From Deferribacteres bacterium (GTDB lineage Bacteria > Zhuqueibacterota > Zhuqueibacteria > Zhuqueibacterales > Geothermadaptataceae), in contig JACKDF010000004.1 of NCBI GenBank assembly GCA_020633655.1, forward strand, positions 372,001 to 436,000: a stretch of 64,000 nucleotides of DNA, read 5' to 3'. Position 1 is the first letter of the stretch. Every line of letters starts with the position of its first letter. The notes under the pieces are model-generated. The model was not told the DNA's origin and ran no database searches. It saw nothing but the letters and a program-made list of their open reading frames with translations. A program made the translations under genes and the position numbers. Below are positions 43,261-52,122 of the stretch, one piece after another.

Positions 43261-43656
43261 ATGGAAATATCGAACAAAATATTTTACTGGCTACCCCGGA
43301 TTTTATGTGTATTAGCTGTGCTTTTTATCAGTTTATTTGCTCTGGATGCATTTCAATCCGGACGCACAATCTGGCAGCAACTTGGCGACTTTGCTTTTCA
43401 CCTGATTCCGACTTATATCTTGCTTTTATTTCTGTTTGTCGCCTGGAGGTGGGAATTAATCGGCGGGATCATTTTTATGGTGATCGGTCTTGCCTTCAGT
43501 CCCCTCGTATTTATGCATAATTTTAAAATGAATCATTCCATTAGTATGAGTCTGGGTATTATCACGATGATTACTTTTCCATTCATCCTGGTCGGTATTC
43601 TTTTTATGATAAGTCATTACAAAAAGAAAGAAAAAGTCGGCAACATTGAGGTTTGA
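43261..43656 (+). CDS. Small multi-helix membrane protein of unknown function
   Basis: The 131-residue product is strongly hydrophobic, with about four membrane helices ('RILCVLAVLFISLFALDAF', 'FHLIPTYILLLFLFVAW', 'LIGGIIFMVIGLAFSPLVF', 'LGIITMITFPFILVGILFMI') and a short basic tail (YKKKEK). It resembles small DUF-type membrane proteins that are common in FCB genomes, but I assign no function. The ATG at 43261 follows GGAAGGAAATAAG. It is convergent with the helicase gene. Confidence 0.75.
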   Translation: MEISNKIFYWLPRILCVLAVLFISLFALDAFQSGRTIWQQLGDFAFHLIPTYILLLFLFVAWRWELIGGIIFMVIGLAFSPLVFMHNFKMNHSISMSLGIITMITFPFILVGILFMISHYKKKEKVGNIEV

Positions 43657-43675
43657 AAAAAGAATCTCAAAGATC

Positions 43676-45952
43676 TCAGATCAACATTCTCAACAAACGC
43701 AGCGCTGTACGCTTGCCTTTCTCGCCGATTTCCAGTACCGGTCCAACGCATCCCGGACAGCCGGATTCACAGCTGCATTTTTCGATAAGATTTAATGCTG
43801 TTTGCAGAAGCTGATCATGAGCATTAAATAATTTTTGCGACAGGCCAACACCGCCCGGGTAGCGTTCATAAATATAAATCGTTGGCAGTTCGGTGAATGG
43901 ACTACGCACAGTGGGCAACGCTATGAAATCTTTAGGATCTGCCATGACGAAAACAGGCGCAACATGATTTAATATGTTGGCCAAACCTTTCAATCCATCC
44001 CCCAGTACTTCCTGTGTTATGTCCAGCTTTTCCCGAATGTCATCGTCAAATTCCAACCAGAACGACACGGTTTGCAGCTCGATTTCCGGTACCTCAATTG
44101 GGCCCCAACCGACATTTTCGTGGGTGCGAAAACGGATCTTTTTATACATTGTCGGGACGCTGGTTACCGCAACTTCCCCACAGGCTTTGGTGCCATTTTT
44201 AATGGGTGCCTCTTCCAAAACATCCAGTACTTTGAGATCCGATTTCACTTGTGCATCGGTGTAATAATCCGAATCGACGGCATGCACATAGGCTTTTTTG
44301 CGCTGCCAGTCGAGGCGATCGACGTGGTAGGTTTCCGTGCCGTGCATGTAAATTGCATCCTGGTGAACATACAGCGGCGCAGTGACGAAGTCGATTTCAC
44401 CGAGGACTCGTTCCTGTTCCGTTCGATCAATGATGACGACGTTCTCATTTTCTGCACTGCGAAGGGATACCGCTTCGGCAGGGTAGGTTTCCGCCATCCA
44501 GTGCCACTTGCCGTCGCTGTGGTGCAGTACGCCATTTTCCTGCAGGAATTCCAGCATGTCCTGCGTCGCATCGATGGCGTAAGCGCCATAGCCAAATTTT
44601 TCACCATCGGTGAAGGGCAGCTCGAACGCAGTGCATTTCATGTGGCTGATCATAATTAATAAATTGTTGGGATCGATAATGGCTTCTTCCACTGCACGCC
44701 CGAAAAAAAAGTCAGGATTTGAAATAATGTACTGATCCAGTGGAAGGCTGGAAGCAACCAGGACGACAACACTGGTTTCTGTTTTTCGTCCGGCGCGTCC
44801 GGCTTGTTGCCAGGTGCTGGCGATAGTGCCTGCATAACCGCTCATGATGCAGGCATGCAATTCTCCGATGTCGATCCCCAATTCCAGTGCATTTGTGCTG
44901 ACCACACCGAGAATTTCGCCGTTGCGCAATCCTTTTTCAATTTTTCGGCGTTCCAGTGGCAAATAGCCGCCACGGTAGCCTTTAATTCGTCCTTTCAATT
45001 TGGTGAATTTGCGCATCGCTTCGGTGAGGTATTTTGTCAGGATTTCGACTCGAATACGCGAACGGGCGAAAATGATCGTTTGCACATTCGCCAAAAGAAA
45101 ATGGTGGGCAATGCGTTGACTCACTTTTACGGAACTGGCACGGATACCAAGTTCAGCGTTGACGACAGGTGGGTTATAAAGAATAAAGTGTTTTTCTCCT
45201 CGTGGTGCGCCGTTGTCATCGATGAGCGTTGCCGGGGCTTCAATGATTTTTTCTGCATGCTCCCTTGGATTGGCAATTGTTGCACTGCTGCAAATGAACT
45301 GCGGATTGCTGCCGTAAAAAGCACATATTCGCCGCAGCCGTCGAATGACATTTGCCAGATGGCTGCCGAATACACCGCGATAGTGGTGGATTTCATCCAA
45401 AACGATGTACTGCAAATTTTCAAATAATTTGATCCATAACGTGTGGTGTGGTAAAATTCCCTGGTGCAACATGTCGGGATTGGTCACCACGATATGGCCG
45501 GCGGAACGGATGGAACGGCGTGCTGATTGTGGTGTGTCACCGTCGAAAGTATAAACTTTGAGATCGACCTGCATATCTGTAACGAGATCATGGATTTCGT
45601 GCATCTGGTCCTGCGACAAAGCCTTGGTAGGGAAGAGGTAAAGTGCACGGGCTTCCGGATTGGAGAGCAATGTGTTCATAACCGGCACGTTATAACACAT
45701 GGTTTTTCCTGAGGCTGTTGGTGTCACAACGATGACATTTTCGCCAGCAAGCGCCGCATCGATGGCCTGTGCCTGGTGAGTGTACAGTTTTTTGATGCCG
45801 TTTTTTTGCAAAGCATCAACCAGTCTTTTGTCGATGCTTTCGGGAAAATCCTGATATCGGGCGTCCTGGGCTTTTTGGTGTTTCCATGCCGTGACATTGC
45901 GCATGAATTTTTCATCCTGGCGAAGTTGATCGAGAACCTGAGGTAAGTTCAT
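43676..45952 (-). CDS. DEAD/DEAH helicase with C-terminal zinc-binding domain (MrfA/YprA family)
   Basis: The 758-residue protein has superfamily 2 helicase motifs: Walker A 'TPTASGKTM', the D-E-x-H box in 'VLDEIHHYRGVFG', 'SSATIANPREH', and in the second RecA-like domain 'GVVSTNALELGIDIG' and 'QAGRAGR'. The C-terminus has a four-cysteine cluster (CSCESGCPGCVG), the MZB zinc domain of the MrfA group. MrfA of Bacillus acts in repair of mitomycin-type DNA damage. No mrfB-like nuclease gene is adjacent. The gene lies alone on the minus strand, followed by hutI on the same strand 89 bases upstream. Confidence 0.9.
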   Translation of the reverse strand: MNLPQVLDQLRQDEKFMRNVTAWKHQKAQDARYQDFPESIDKRLVDALQKNGIKKLYTHQAQAIDAALAGENVIVVTPTASGKTMCYNVPVMNTLLSNPEARALYLFPTKALSQDQMHEIHDLVTDMQVDLKVYTFDGDTPQSARRSIRSAGHIVVTNPDMLHQGILPHHTLWIKLFENLQYIVLDEIHHYRGVFGSHLANVIRRLRRICAFYGSNPQFICSSATIANPREHAEKIIEAPATLIDDNGAPRGEKHFILYNPPVVNAELGIRASSVKVSQRIAHHFLLANVQTIIFARSRIRVEILTKYLTEAMRKFTKLKGRIKGYRGGYLPLERRKIEKGLRNGEILGVVSTNALELGIDIGELHACIMSGYAGTIASTWQQAGRAGRKTETSVVVLVASSLPLDQYIISNPDFFFGRAVEEAIIDPNNLLIMISHMKCTAFELPFTDGEKFGYGAYAIDATQDMLEFLQENGVLHHSDGKWHWMAETYPAEAVSLRSAENENVVIIDRTEQERVLGEIDFVTAPLYVHQDAIYMHGTETYHVDRLDWQRKKAYVHAVDSDYYTDAQVKSDLKVLDVLEEAPIKNGTKACGEVAVTSVPTMYKKIRFRTHENVGWGPIEVPEIELQTVSFWLEFDDDIREKLDITQEVLGDGLKGLANILNHVAPVFVMADPKDFIALPTVRSPFTELPTIYIYERYPGGVGLSQKLFNAHDQLLQTALNLIEKCSCESGCPGCVGPVLEIGEKGKRTALRLLRMLI

Positions 45953-46041
45953 GTAATAGCTTTGCTCATTTTCGTAAAAGGTGTGGATATTTATTCACCA
46001 AATATAGGTTATGGTGTCTCAAAATGCAAGGGGGAGTCATG

Positions 46042-47277
46042 CTATTCCACAAGAATCCCGCATTTCCAGATTTTGGAGGCTTTCAATTTTCCCTGGTTGT
46101 ATAAAATTTCACGATAGTCATCGCACGGAAAGACTTGAAAATCGGCACGCTTTCCGGCGCTCAATTCGCCGCGATCGTTACGTTCCAGCGCGGCAGCGGC
46201 TCGTGTTGTGATGCCGGCAAATGTTTCCGTTGCACTGAGTTTCTCCGCCGCACCGAGAACTGCCGCCTGCATAAGTAAATCTCCCATGGGCGCAGAACCC
46301 GGATTCCAGTCTGTTGCGATTGCAAGGGCGGCACCTCCGTCGAGGAGTTTTCGTGCCGGGGCATAGTTGAGTCCCAGACCCAAAGAACAGCCTGGTAGAA
46401 CGACGGCTATCGTCTCCGATTTTGCCAATGCCTCAATCTCTCTCCCAGTGCTGGCTTCGAGATGGTCTGCACTGACTGCACCAAGTTTACAGGCCAGCAA
46501 ACTCGATCCGGCGGTGAATTGATCCACATGAATCGCAAGGGAAAATCCCATGGCTTTCGCGGTCCGAAGGTATGGCTCAGCCTCGCGTTCCGTAAAAGCA
46601 CTCTCCTCAATGAATATATCCACACGTGAGGCCAGATTTTCTTTCTGGATTTGCGGTAATAATTCGTGCAGGATAAGCTCCAGATATTCTGCGGAATGTC
46701 CCTGAAATTCTTGTGGTGGCATGTGTGCTGCAAGGCAGGTTGGCACAATATCGATATTGTGTTGCTTATTGGCCCCGTTGATCGCGCGCAGCATTTTCAA
46801 CTCATCAGCAACTGTCAATCCATAGCCGCTTTTCACTTCACAGGTCGTTACGCCCTCGTTTAAGTGTCGCATGCATTTTTGCACAAGAAGTTCGGTCAGG
46901 GTTTCCTGCGATGCCACTCGTGTCTGGCGCACCGTATCCAGAATTCCCCCACCCGCTTTTGCAATTTCAAGGTAAGGGGTGCCGCTTGTTCGCAGGGTAT
47001 AATCCCGCGCGCGTGAGCCGGCCCAGCACATATGCGTGTGCACGTCGATGAAGCCGGGCATGGCAACATTGGGTGCCGTGAGTTCTTCAATATCCGCCTG
47101 CGGGAATTCTGATTTGAGGGCATCGAACGGACCAACTTCTGTGATAATTTCATTTTTTATTAGCAGCGCACCTTGTTTGATGACTTCAAGTTGGGTATCT
47201 CCCAGTGCACCTTTCAGGGGGAGATTTCGCATGGTGAGCAGTTCGGTGAAAGGTCCAATAATTTTAGAATGCGTCAT
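46042..47277 (-). CDS. hutI: Imidazolonepropionase
   Basis: HutI hydrolyses 4-imidazolone-5-propanoate to N-formimino-glutamate in histidine breakdown. The 411-residue metal-dependent amidohydrolase has the metal motif 'DVHTHMCWAG', 'GGGILDTVRQTR', 'EVKSGYGLTVADELKMLRAI', 'IHVDQFTAGSSLLACKLGAVSADHL' and 'ALATDWNPGSAPMGDLLMQAA'-type elements. The ATG at 47277 follows CAGGAAA; a longer frame from 47322 adds 15 unlikely residues. No hutH, hutU or hutG is nearby, so the rest of the pathway must be elsewhere. Confidence 0.93.
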   Translation of the reverse strand: MTHSKIIGPFTELLTMRNLPLKGALGDTQLEVIKQGALLIKNEIITEVGPFDALKSEFPQADIEELTAPNVAMPGFIDVHTHMCWAGSRARDYTLRTSGTPYLEIAKAGGGILDTVRQTRVASQETLTELLVQKCMRHLNEGVTTCEVKSGYGLTVADELKMLRAINGANKQHNIDIVPTCLAAHMPPQEFQGHSAEYLELILHELLPQIQKENLASRVDIFIEESAFTEREAEPYLRTAKAMGFSLAIHVDQFTAGSSLLACKLGAVSADHLEASTGREIEALAKSETIAVVLPGCSLGLGLNYAPARKLLDGGAALAIATDWNPGSAPMGDLLMQAAVLGAAEKLSATETFAGITTRAAAALERNDRGELSAGKRADFQVFPCDDYREILYNQGKLKASKIWKCGILVE

Positions 47278-47454
47278 AGAAGTTTCCTGCGAAAAGGACT
47301 TGGAAAAAGTGGGGAAGAGCATAGTGCGATACCCTACTATAATTTTAAGAAAATTTCAATACCAATTTGAAACAGGGGTCAAAATGGAACAGGGGCTGAT
47401 TTGTTCTCTAATTTTAAGTTAATCTGAACATAATTAGAGTCCGTCTGGCAGGAT

Positions 47455-47540
47455 GTCATTCCGGAATGCTTTTATCCGGAATCCATTTTTATTAGCCTCA
47501 ACAATTTGTGGATTCCCGACAAAAACATTCGGGAATGACT
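47455..47540. repeat. Palindromic dispersed repeat, GTCATTCCGG family
   Basis: Two hairpins face each other: ATTCCGGA/TCCGGAAT (47458-47465 and 47475-47482) and ATTCCCGA/TCGGGAAT (47512-47519 and 47529-47536). The outer ends read GTCATTCC and GGAATGAC. This resembles the GTCATTCCCGC..GGGAATC repeats found in many bacteria, and shares ends with the copy at 34369-34506. Confidence 0.65.
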
Positions 47541-47734
47541 AAGATAAAGCGTTTCTGGTCTGACTCAAATTAGCAACTGCAATTCTTCCTTGCATGCCAA
47601 AGTGGAACATTCGACAACAAAAATTTATCTGCCCAAAAACTGCATTTTTCATATTCATTTCCCGAAAATTTGTCCTGCTAATAATTTGATTTTACAGAAT
47701 TAAAAGAATTGTAACACAAACGCAGTTTTTACAC

Positions 47735-47750
47735 TGGCACTGCCTTTGCC
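47735..47750 (+). promoter_or_regulatory. Sigma-54 (-24/-12) promoter of the secreted-protease operon
   Basis: TGGCACTGCCTTTGCC contains the full TGGCAC -24 element and TTTGC -12 element, with GG (47736-47737) and GC (47748-47749) exactly 10 bases apart. Transcription would start near 47761, 46 bases before the first gene. It is the closest match to consensus at the -24 box of the three sigma-54-type sites in this window. Confidence 0.7.
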
Positions 47751-47806
47751 AAAGGGAAGAACGATTTCCTTTTTTAAAAAAGAGTATGAGCAAAGGTGAG
47801 TAACTC

Positions 47807-48409
47807 ATGAATATGGAGAAAATTGGAACTGGAACGCACATGAGATTGGTAAATGGCTTGAAATTGAAATCTGCAAACGTGCTCATACTCTTTTTTGTAT
47901 TATTCACAAATGGAGTGATTGCCCAGTCTGGATTTTTAAAGAAAGGAGTTTTATCGAAACCAAATGATGCCGTGGCAAGTAGTATAGCGCCGAATAATTT
48001 TTCGCAACGACAATTCGGGACCTCAGAGCTGGCTGATTCATTCCAGCTTGAACAGGTGAGCCGGTTTGTTCGCAAAGATCGAGTATTCTATACTTTTTTA
48101 GTAACCAACACAACGAATCACAATTATCTTGAAGTACAATTTGCTCTTTGGCAGTCAGATGATGAACTCATCAGCATAAATGACAGACAAGTATTTCAAA
48201 CACAACTTCAGTATTTTAAAGCAGGTCAGACAAGAAAGATACAGGCAGTTTTTACCGTCTCCGAAGGAGACTTGAACTCGGTTTATACGGGTTACACACT
48301 AAGTGAAAAAGTGCCTGATCTTTCTCTGGCTAAAACCGCCGGTGCACCAGCTGCAGGGGCTCGCATACGCATTGATCCAACCACACAAACAATAATTCAG
48401 AACGAATAA
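47807..48409 (+). CDS. Exported protein of unknown function before the M6 protease
   Basis: The 200-residue protein has an N-terminal signal segment (SANVLILFFVLFTNGVIAQ) preceded by a basic region. A beta-rich domain follows in residues 85-150 ('DSFQLEQVSRFVRKDRVFYTFLVTNTTNHNYLEVQFALW', 'YFKAGQTRKIQAVFTVSEGD'). That plan resembles periplasmic DUF1425 (YcfL-like) or accessory beta-sandwich proteins, but the match is weak. An AAAGGTGAG ribosome-binding site precedes the ATG. It is 26 bases before the M6 protease gene, so both are probably transcribed from the sigma-54-type site. Confidence 0.7.
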   Translation: MNMEKIGTGTHMRLVNGLKLKSANVLILFFVLFTNGVIAQSGFLKKGVLSKPNDAVASSIAPNNFSQRQFGTSELADSFQLEQVSRFVRKDRVFYTFLVTNTTNHNYLEVQFALWQSDDELISINDRQVFQTQLQYFKAGQTRKIQAVFTVSEGDLNSVYTGYTLSEKVPDLSLAKTAGAPAAGARIRIDPTTQTIIQNE

Positions 48410-48435
48410 CAGAACAATAAGGGAGATAATCTTCA

Positions 48436-51400
48436 GTGAAAATCACGTGCTTCCTTCTCGCCTTTATCATGTATTTATTACCGATTCAATCATTCGCCGA
48501 TACACCAATGCCGGGAATTGAAATGCCGGATAATATACGCAATTTACTCAACCGAATGGAAAAGACTTCGCAGGACGGGAATGTTGCGCGCATTATCCAG
48601 CAGACAAAAGTCGCTCGTCTCGCAATGCATTCCGGCGATGGTGAGGCAGTCCAATCGGCGACTGCGATGGCACTCCCTTTATTGATCGGGACCTACTCCA
48701 ACTCTGCAAACAGCTACTCACGGGATGAATTTCAAAACCAGATATTTGAGGAAAATCCCGACGGAACAATGGTCGACTATTACCAGGAAATTTCCTATAA
48801 CCAATTCCAACTCGTAGGCCAAACATACGGTTGGTACACGGCGCCGCAAACGCAATCTTATTATGTGGGTACCCAGGCTGGATTGACCGGAGGGGGGGCA
48901 CGTTTTGCCCTCGAGCTTGTAAAAGCCGCTGATGCAACTGTCGATTATAGCCAGTTTGATAGTGATAACGATGGCTATGTCGATGTTGTCATGATAGCGC
49001 ACACTGGCCCCGGGGCAGAAACCCAACCTTCAAATCTTCGCGATAATATCTGGTCGCACCGGTGGAATTTTTATTCCGCCCATTATTATTACCCATCGAT
49101 CATGCCCCAGGGGATTTATACGACAAATGATGCCTGGCCCGGTCATCCTGGACAATTTATAAAAGTGAATGATTATGTAATTCAACCGGAATTGAAATCG
49201 CAGTATGATAATGGTTTGATTGATATCGGTGTATTCTGCCATGAATTTGGGCATGCCCTTGGTTTGCCCGATCTTTACGATACGGATTATTCCTCTGCTG
49301 GCATTGGAAATTGGTGCCTGATGTCTGCGGGATCTTATGGCGCTGATGGTGCACATCCGCAATCGCCGGCGCACATGAGTGCGTGGTGCAAAGAAGAACT
49401 GGGTTGGATTTCACCAACAGTTGTAGATGAAGATCGATTTTCAGTGGAAATTCCAAATATCGAAGAGCATTATGGTGCAGTTTATAAACTGTGGAAAGAT
49501 GGAAATCCCGGTGAAGAATATTTTCTTGTGGAGAACAGGCAAAGAGTGGGGTTTGATAAATATATTTATAGCCCGGGTTTGTTAATCTGGCATATCGACA
49601 GGGGAGTGATAGCTGAAAAATCAAACTCAAATAGTGTAAACGGTAATGAAGATCATAAAGGTATTGATTTGGAGGAAGCTGATGGAAGAAATGATTTGGA
49701 CAATTACTACAATAGGGGTGATGCTGGTGACATTTTTCCGGGTACATCGGATAATGCCTCGTTTACCGCAACCTCGAACCCAAGCAGTAAAGATTACACA
49801 AACTCAACAACGGGTGTTGCGATAACCAACATCTCCCTGTCCGGCTCGATTGTCATCGCCGATTTAATTATCGGTGTTGAAGGGATCGAGTCAGATGGCC
49901 GGATGACTGTATTTAATGATGGCCTCGAACCACTTGTCGTCAACAATATCCTGGCAGATAAAACATGGTTGATGGCTTCCCCCGCCTCATTTACTCTTGC
50001 TCCGGGAAGCAATCGCGAAGTAAAACTCAGTATTGATTGGAACAAAGTATCCCGGGAAGAGATTGCGAAATTAAGTTTCACGTCAAATGATGATGCCCAA
50101 CCCGTTCTTAATGCAACTGTAACAGCCGTACCTGCTGGTGGAACTTCGGAAGATTATGTGTTAACCGTGAGTATTGATACAGTCGAGGTTGCAGCAATTG
50201 GTGAATTGGCGTCGTTCGAAGTGTCGAATTCCGGATCGGGAACGCTGAACTGGAGTGCGGTAGCAGAGGATGGTTGGCTTGAAATTACGGCCGGGCATGG
50301 CGGTGAAGATTATGGCGTAGTTCAGGTAACTTCCTTTGAAAATAATGATAATCTTCCACGAACGGGTTCCGTTACTGTAAGCGCTGTGGATAATCCAGCG
50401 ATTACCAAACAAGTAACATTTGTTCAGGCCGGGGCGGAAGATGACTGTGCTGCAACCTGGGAAGCCACGCTTCTCATGCAGGCAGGGACCACCATTACCT
50501 CGCTGCAATTTGGGCAGGGACCCAACACGACTTCGCAGCTCGATGTGGGCTGTGGTGAAACGGAACTGCCACCCGTACCGCCGTCAGAAATATTTGATGC
50601 TCGTTTTCAAATAGCCGGCACGCAAGGCTCTTTGTCCGATTATCGAAGCGACGGCGAAGATGAGCCGGTATGGACACTAAAGCTGCAACCCGGAATCAAC
50701 ACATCTTCCATTGCCTTTTCATGGAATAAAAGTCTACTGCCTGAAGGGAGTTTTACACTCGTCGATGGTTTTGGTGGCGCAGTGACCAATATAAATATGA
50801 AAACCTCGAGTACTTATGTGCTCACCAATACAAACGTGACGACGCTATTCATTAAATACACGGCGGAAGTTTCAGAAAATGTTGCCGTTGTTTCAGGGTG
50901 GAATATGATTTCTGTACCTTTGAACGCCAGCGATATGTCGGTCTCGGCGCTGTTTCCGAATTCTGGAACGGCATCGGCTTATGCGTTTGAAGACGGCTTC
51001 GTACCGCATGATGTATTGCAAATGGGCACCGGCTATTGGCTTAAAAGTACGGTGAGTACTTCCTACGCAATTCACGGTTACCAGACAGCTGCAAATAACA
51101 TCGAAGTGAAGGCTGGCTGGAACCTCATTGGACCTTTTGCGGCGGATGTCGCTGTTTCTTCAATTGCAAGTTCGCCACTGGATAATATTGCTTCCGATTT
51201 TTTTGGATTCAGCAACGGCTACAAAGCAGTGAGCCTGTTAGAAGCAGGTAAAGGTTACTGGGTTCGCGTGAATCAGGACGGCCTGTTAATTTTTGCTTCA
51301 GCTTCCGGAAAAGCGATTTCGCAATCAATGCGAATATCTGAAGAAACTCATGATTATTTGCAAATTTCCGATGCAGCAGGCACGACAACACAGCTTTATT

Positions 51401-51972
51401 TCGGCTCGCTTTCAGAGGTTGCCTTGTGCTCGGAATTACCGCCTTTGCCACCAGCTGGTGTCTCTGACATCCGCTTTGGCAATAATAAAAACATTACAGC
51501 TATTGATGAAAAAATCCAAAGCGTTAATCTACGTTCACTTGTGTATCCCGTACAAATTGAACTCATCTCCGAGGGCATGACTGTAGCTATCGCCAACGCG
51601 ATTACCGGAGAACCGATGGGTGAAATATCCAAGGAAGGAAATGGCTTTTTGCTGCAATCGCCCATTGAAAAATTAAGTTTGGCATTTCGCGTCGCGAATA
51701 CAGCCCCGGATAAATTTGAATTAGCACAGAATTACCCTAATCCCTTCAATCCGGAAACGACGATTCATTTTTCCATACCAAAGACGGAACGTGTGCAGTT
51801 AACGATTTACAATGAACTCGGCCAAATGCAGGCAGAGTTAATAGACGCGGAATTGGAAAGTGGTCAATATGATATCCAGTTCAATGGAAGCCAATTGAGT
51901 TCTGGCTTGTACTTCTATGTTTTGAAAACGAAGACCTTTCAGGTTGTTAAGAAAATGATTTTAATGAAATAG
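48436..51972 (+). CDS. M6-family metalloprotease with T9SS sorting domain
   Basis: The 1,178-residue secreted protein starts at GTG after GGGAGAT with a signal peptide (FLLAFIMYLLPIQSFA). An M6-type metalloprotease domain (about 70-480) has the zinc motif H269-E-F-G-H273 in 'HEFGHALGLPDLYD'. Later come a BACON-like Ig domain (about 575-665, 'DGWLEITAGHGG'), two copies of an 'ELPPxPPxxxxDxRF' module (about 715 and 1000) and a region with 'VSGWNMISVPL' repeats. The C-terminus has the type-A Por/T9SS sorting domain ('FELAQNYPNPFNPETTI', 'GLYFYVLKTKTFQVVKKMIL'). It is expected to be secreted and cell-attached or released by the Type IX system. Confidence 0.92.
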   Translation: MKITCFLLAFIMYLLPIQSFADTPMPGIEMPDNIRNLLNRMEKTSQDGNVARIIQQTKVARLAMHSGDGEAVQSATAMALPLLIGTYSNSANSYSRDEFQNQIFEENPDGTMVDYYQEISYNQFQLVGQTYGWYTAPQTQSYYVGTQAGLTGGGARFALELVKAADATVDYSQFDSDNDGYVDVVMIAHTGPGAETQPSNLRDNIWSHRWNFYSAHYYYPSIMPQGIYTTNDAWPGHPGQFIKVNDYVIQPELKSQYDNGLIDIGVFCHEFGHALGLPDLYDTDYSSAGIGNWCLMSAGSYGADGAHPQSPAHMSAWCKEELGWISPTVVDEDRFSVEIPNIEEHYGAVYKLWKDGNPGEEYFLVENRQRVGFDKYIYSPGLLIWHIDRGVIAEKSNSNSVNGNEDHKGIDLEEADGRNDLDNYYNRGDAGDIFPGTSDNASFTATSNPSSKDYTNSTTGVAITNISLSGSIVIADLIIGVEGIESDGRMTVFNDGLEPLVVNNILADKTWLMASPASFTLAPGSNREVKLSIDWNKVSREEIAKLSFTSNDDAQPVLNATVTAVPAGGTSEDYVLTVSIDTVEVAAIGELASFEVSNSGSGTLNWSAVAEDGWLEITAGHGGEDYGVVQVTSFENNDNLPRTGSVTVSAVDNPAITKQVTFVQAGAEDDCAATWEATLLMQAGTTITSLQFGQGPNTTSQLDVGCGETELPPVPPSEIFDARFQIAGTQGSLSDYRSDGEDEPVWTLKLQPGINTSSIAFSWNKSLLPEGSFTLVDGFGGAVTNINMKTSSTYVLTNTNVTTLFIKYTAEVSENVAVVSGWNMISVPLNASDMSVSALFPNSGTASAYAFEDGFVPHDVLQMGTGYWLKSTVSTSYAIHGYQTAANNIEVKAGWNLIGPFAADVAVSSIASSPLDNIASDFFGFSNGYKAVSLLEAGKGYWVRVNQDGLLIFASASGKAISQSMRISEETHDYLQISDAAGTTTQLYFGSLSEVALCSELPPLPPAGVSDIRFGNNKNITAIDEKIQSVNLRSLVYPVQIELISEGMTVAIANAITGEPMGEISKEGNGFLLQSPIEKLSLAFRVANTAPDKFELAQNYPNPFNPETTIHFSIPKTERVQLTIYNELGQMQAELIDAELESGQYDIQFNGSQLSSGLYFYVLKTKTFQVVKKMILMK

Positions 51973-51984
51973 TGGGGGCAAATT

Positions 51985-52072
51985 TTTCAGGTGCGACGCA
52001 CTTCATCCCAGTGCGAAAAGGTGAACATAGCGATACCTGGCATAAAATACGCAAAGTGCGTCGCACCTGAAA
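51985..52072. repeat. Perfect 19-base inverted repeat around 50 bases
   Basis: TTTCAGGTGCGACGCACTT (51985-52003) and AAGTGCGTCGCACCTGAAA (52054-52072) are exact reverse complements, and each half itself contains the partial palindrome GTGCGACGCAC. It lies between two T9SS cargo genes. No T run follows, so it looks like a mobile palindrome rather than a plain terminator. Confidence 0.75.
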
Positions 52073-52122
52073 TTGCACAACCACAGTTTATTAGATTCTG
52101 TTGAATGACCGATAACTTTTGC

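Larger units (their letters stand above)
47278..47806. other. Divergent intergenic region between hutI and the secreted-protein operon
   Basis: No gene was seen in these 529 bases. The region holds a palindromic repeat (47455-47540) and a strong sigma-54-type promoter (47735-47750) facing the genes to the right. The roughly 200 bases between the two are a natural place for an activator site, but I see no clear palindrome there. Confidence 0.55.

Noticed and set aside
44072..44659. 195-codon plus-strand frame inside the helicase gene
   Set aside because: It is antisense to a strongly conserved helicase and has no family features; a shadow of the real frame.
49157..49747. 196-codon minus-strand frame inside the M6 protease
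   Set aside because: Antisense to the catalytic domain with no signal, ribosome-binding site or recognisable motif.
52038..52053. TGGCATAAAATACGCA as a fourth sigma-54 site
   Set aside because: GG-N10-GC spacing fits, but the -12 element (ACGC rather than TTGC) is wrong and it lies inside the loop of a palindromic repeat.
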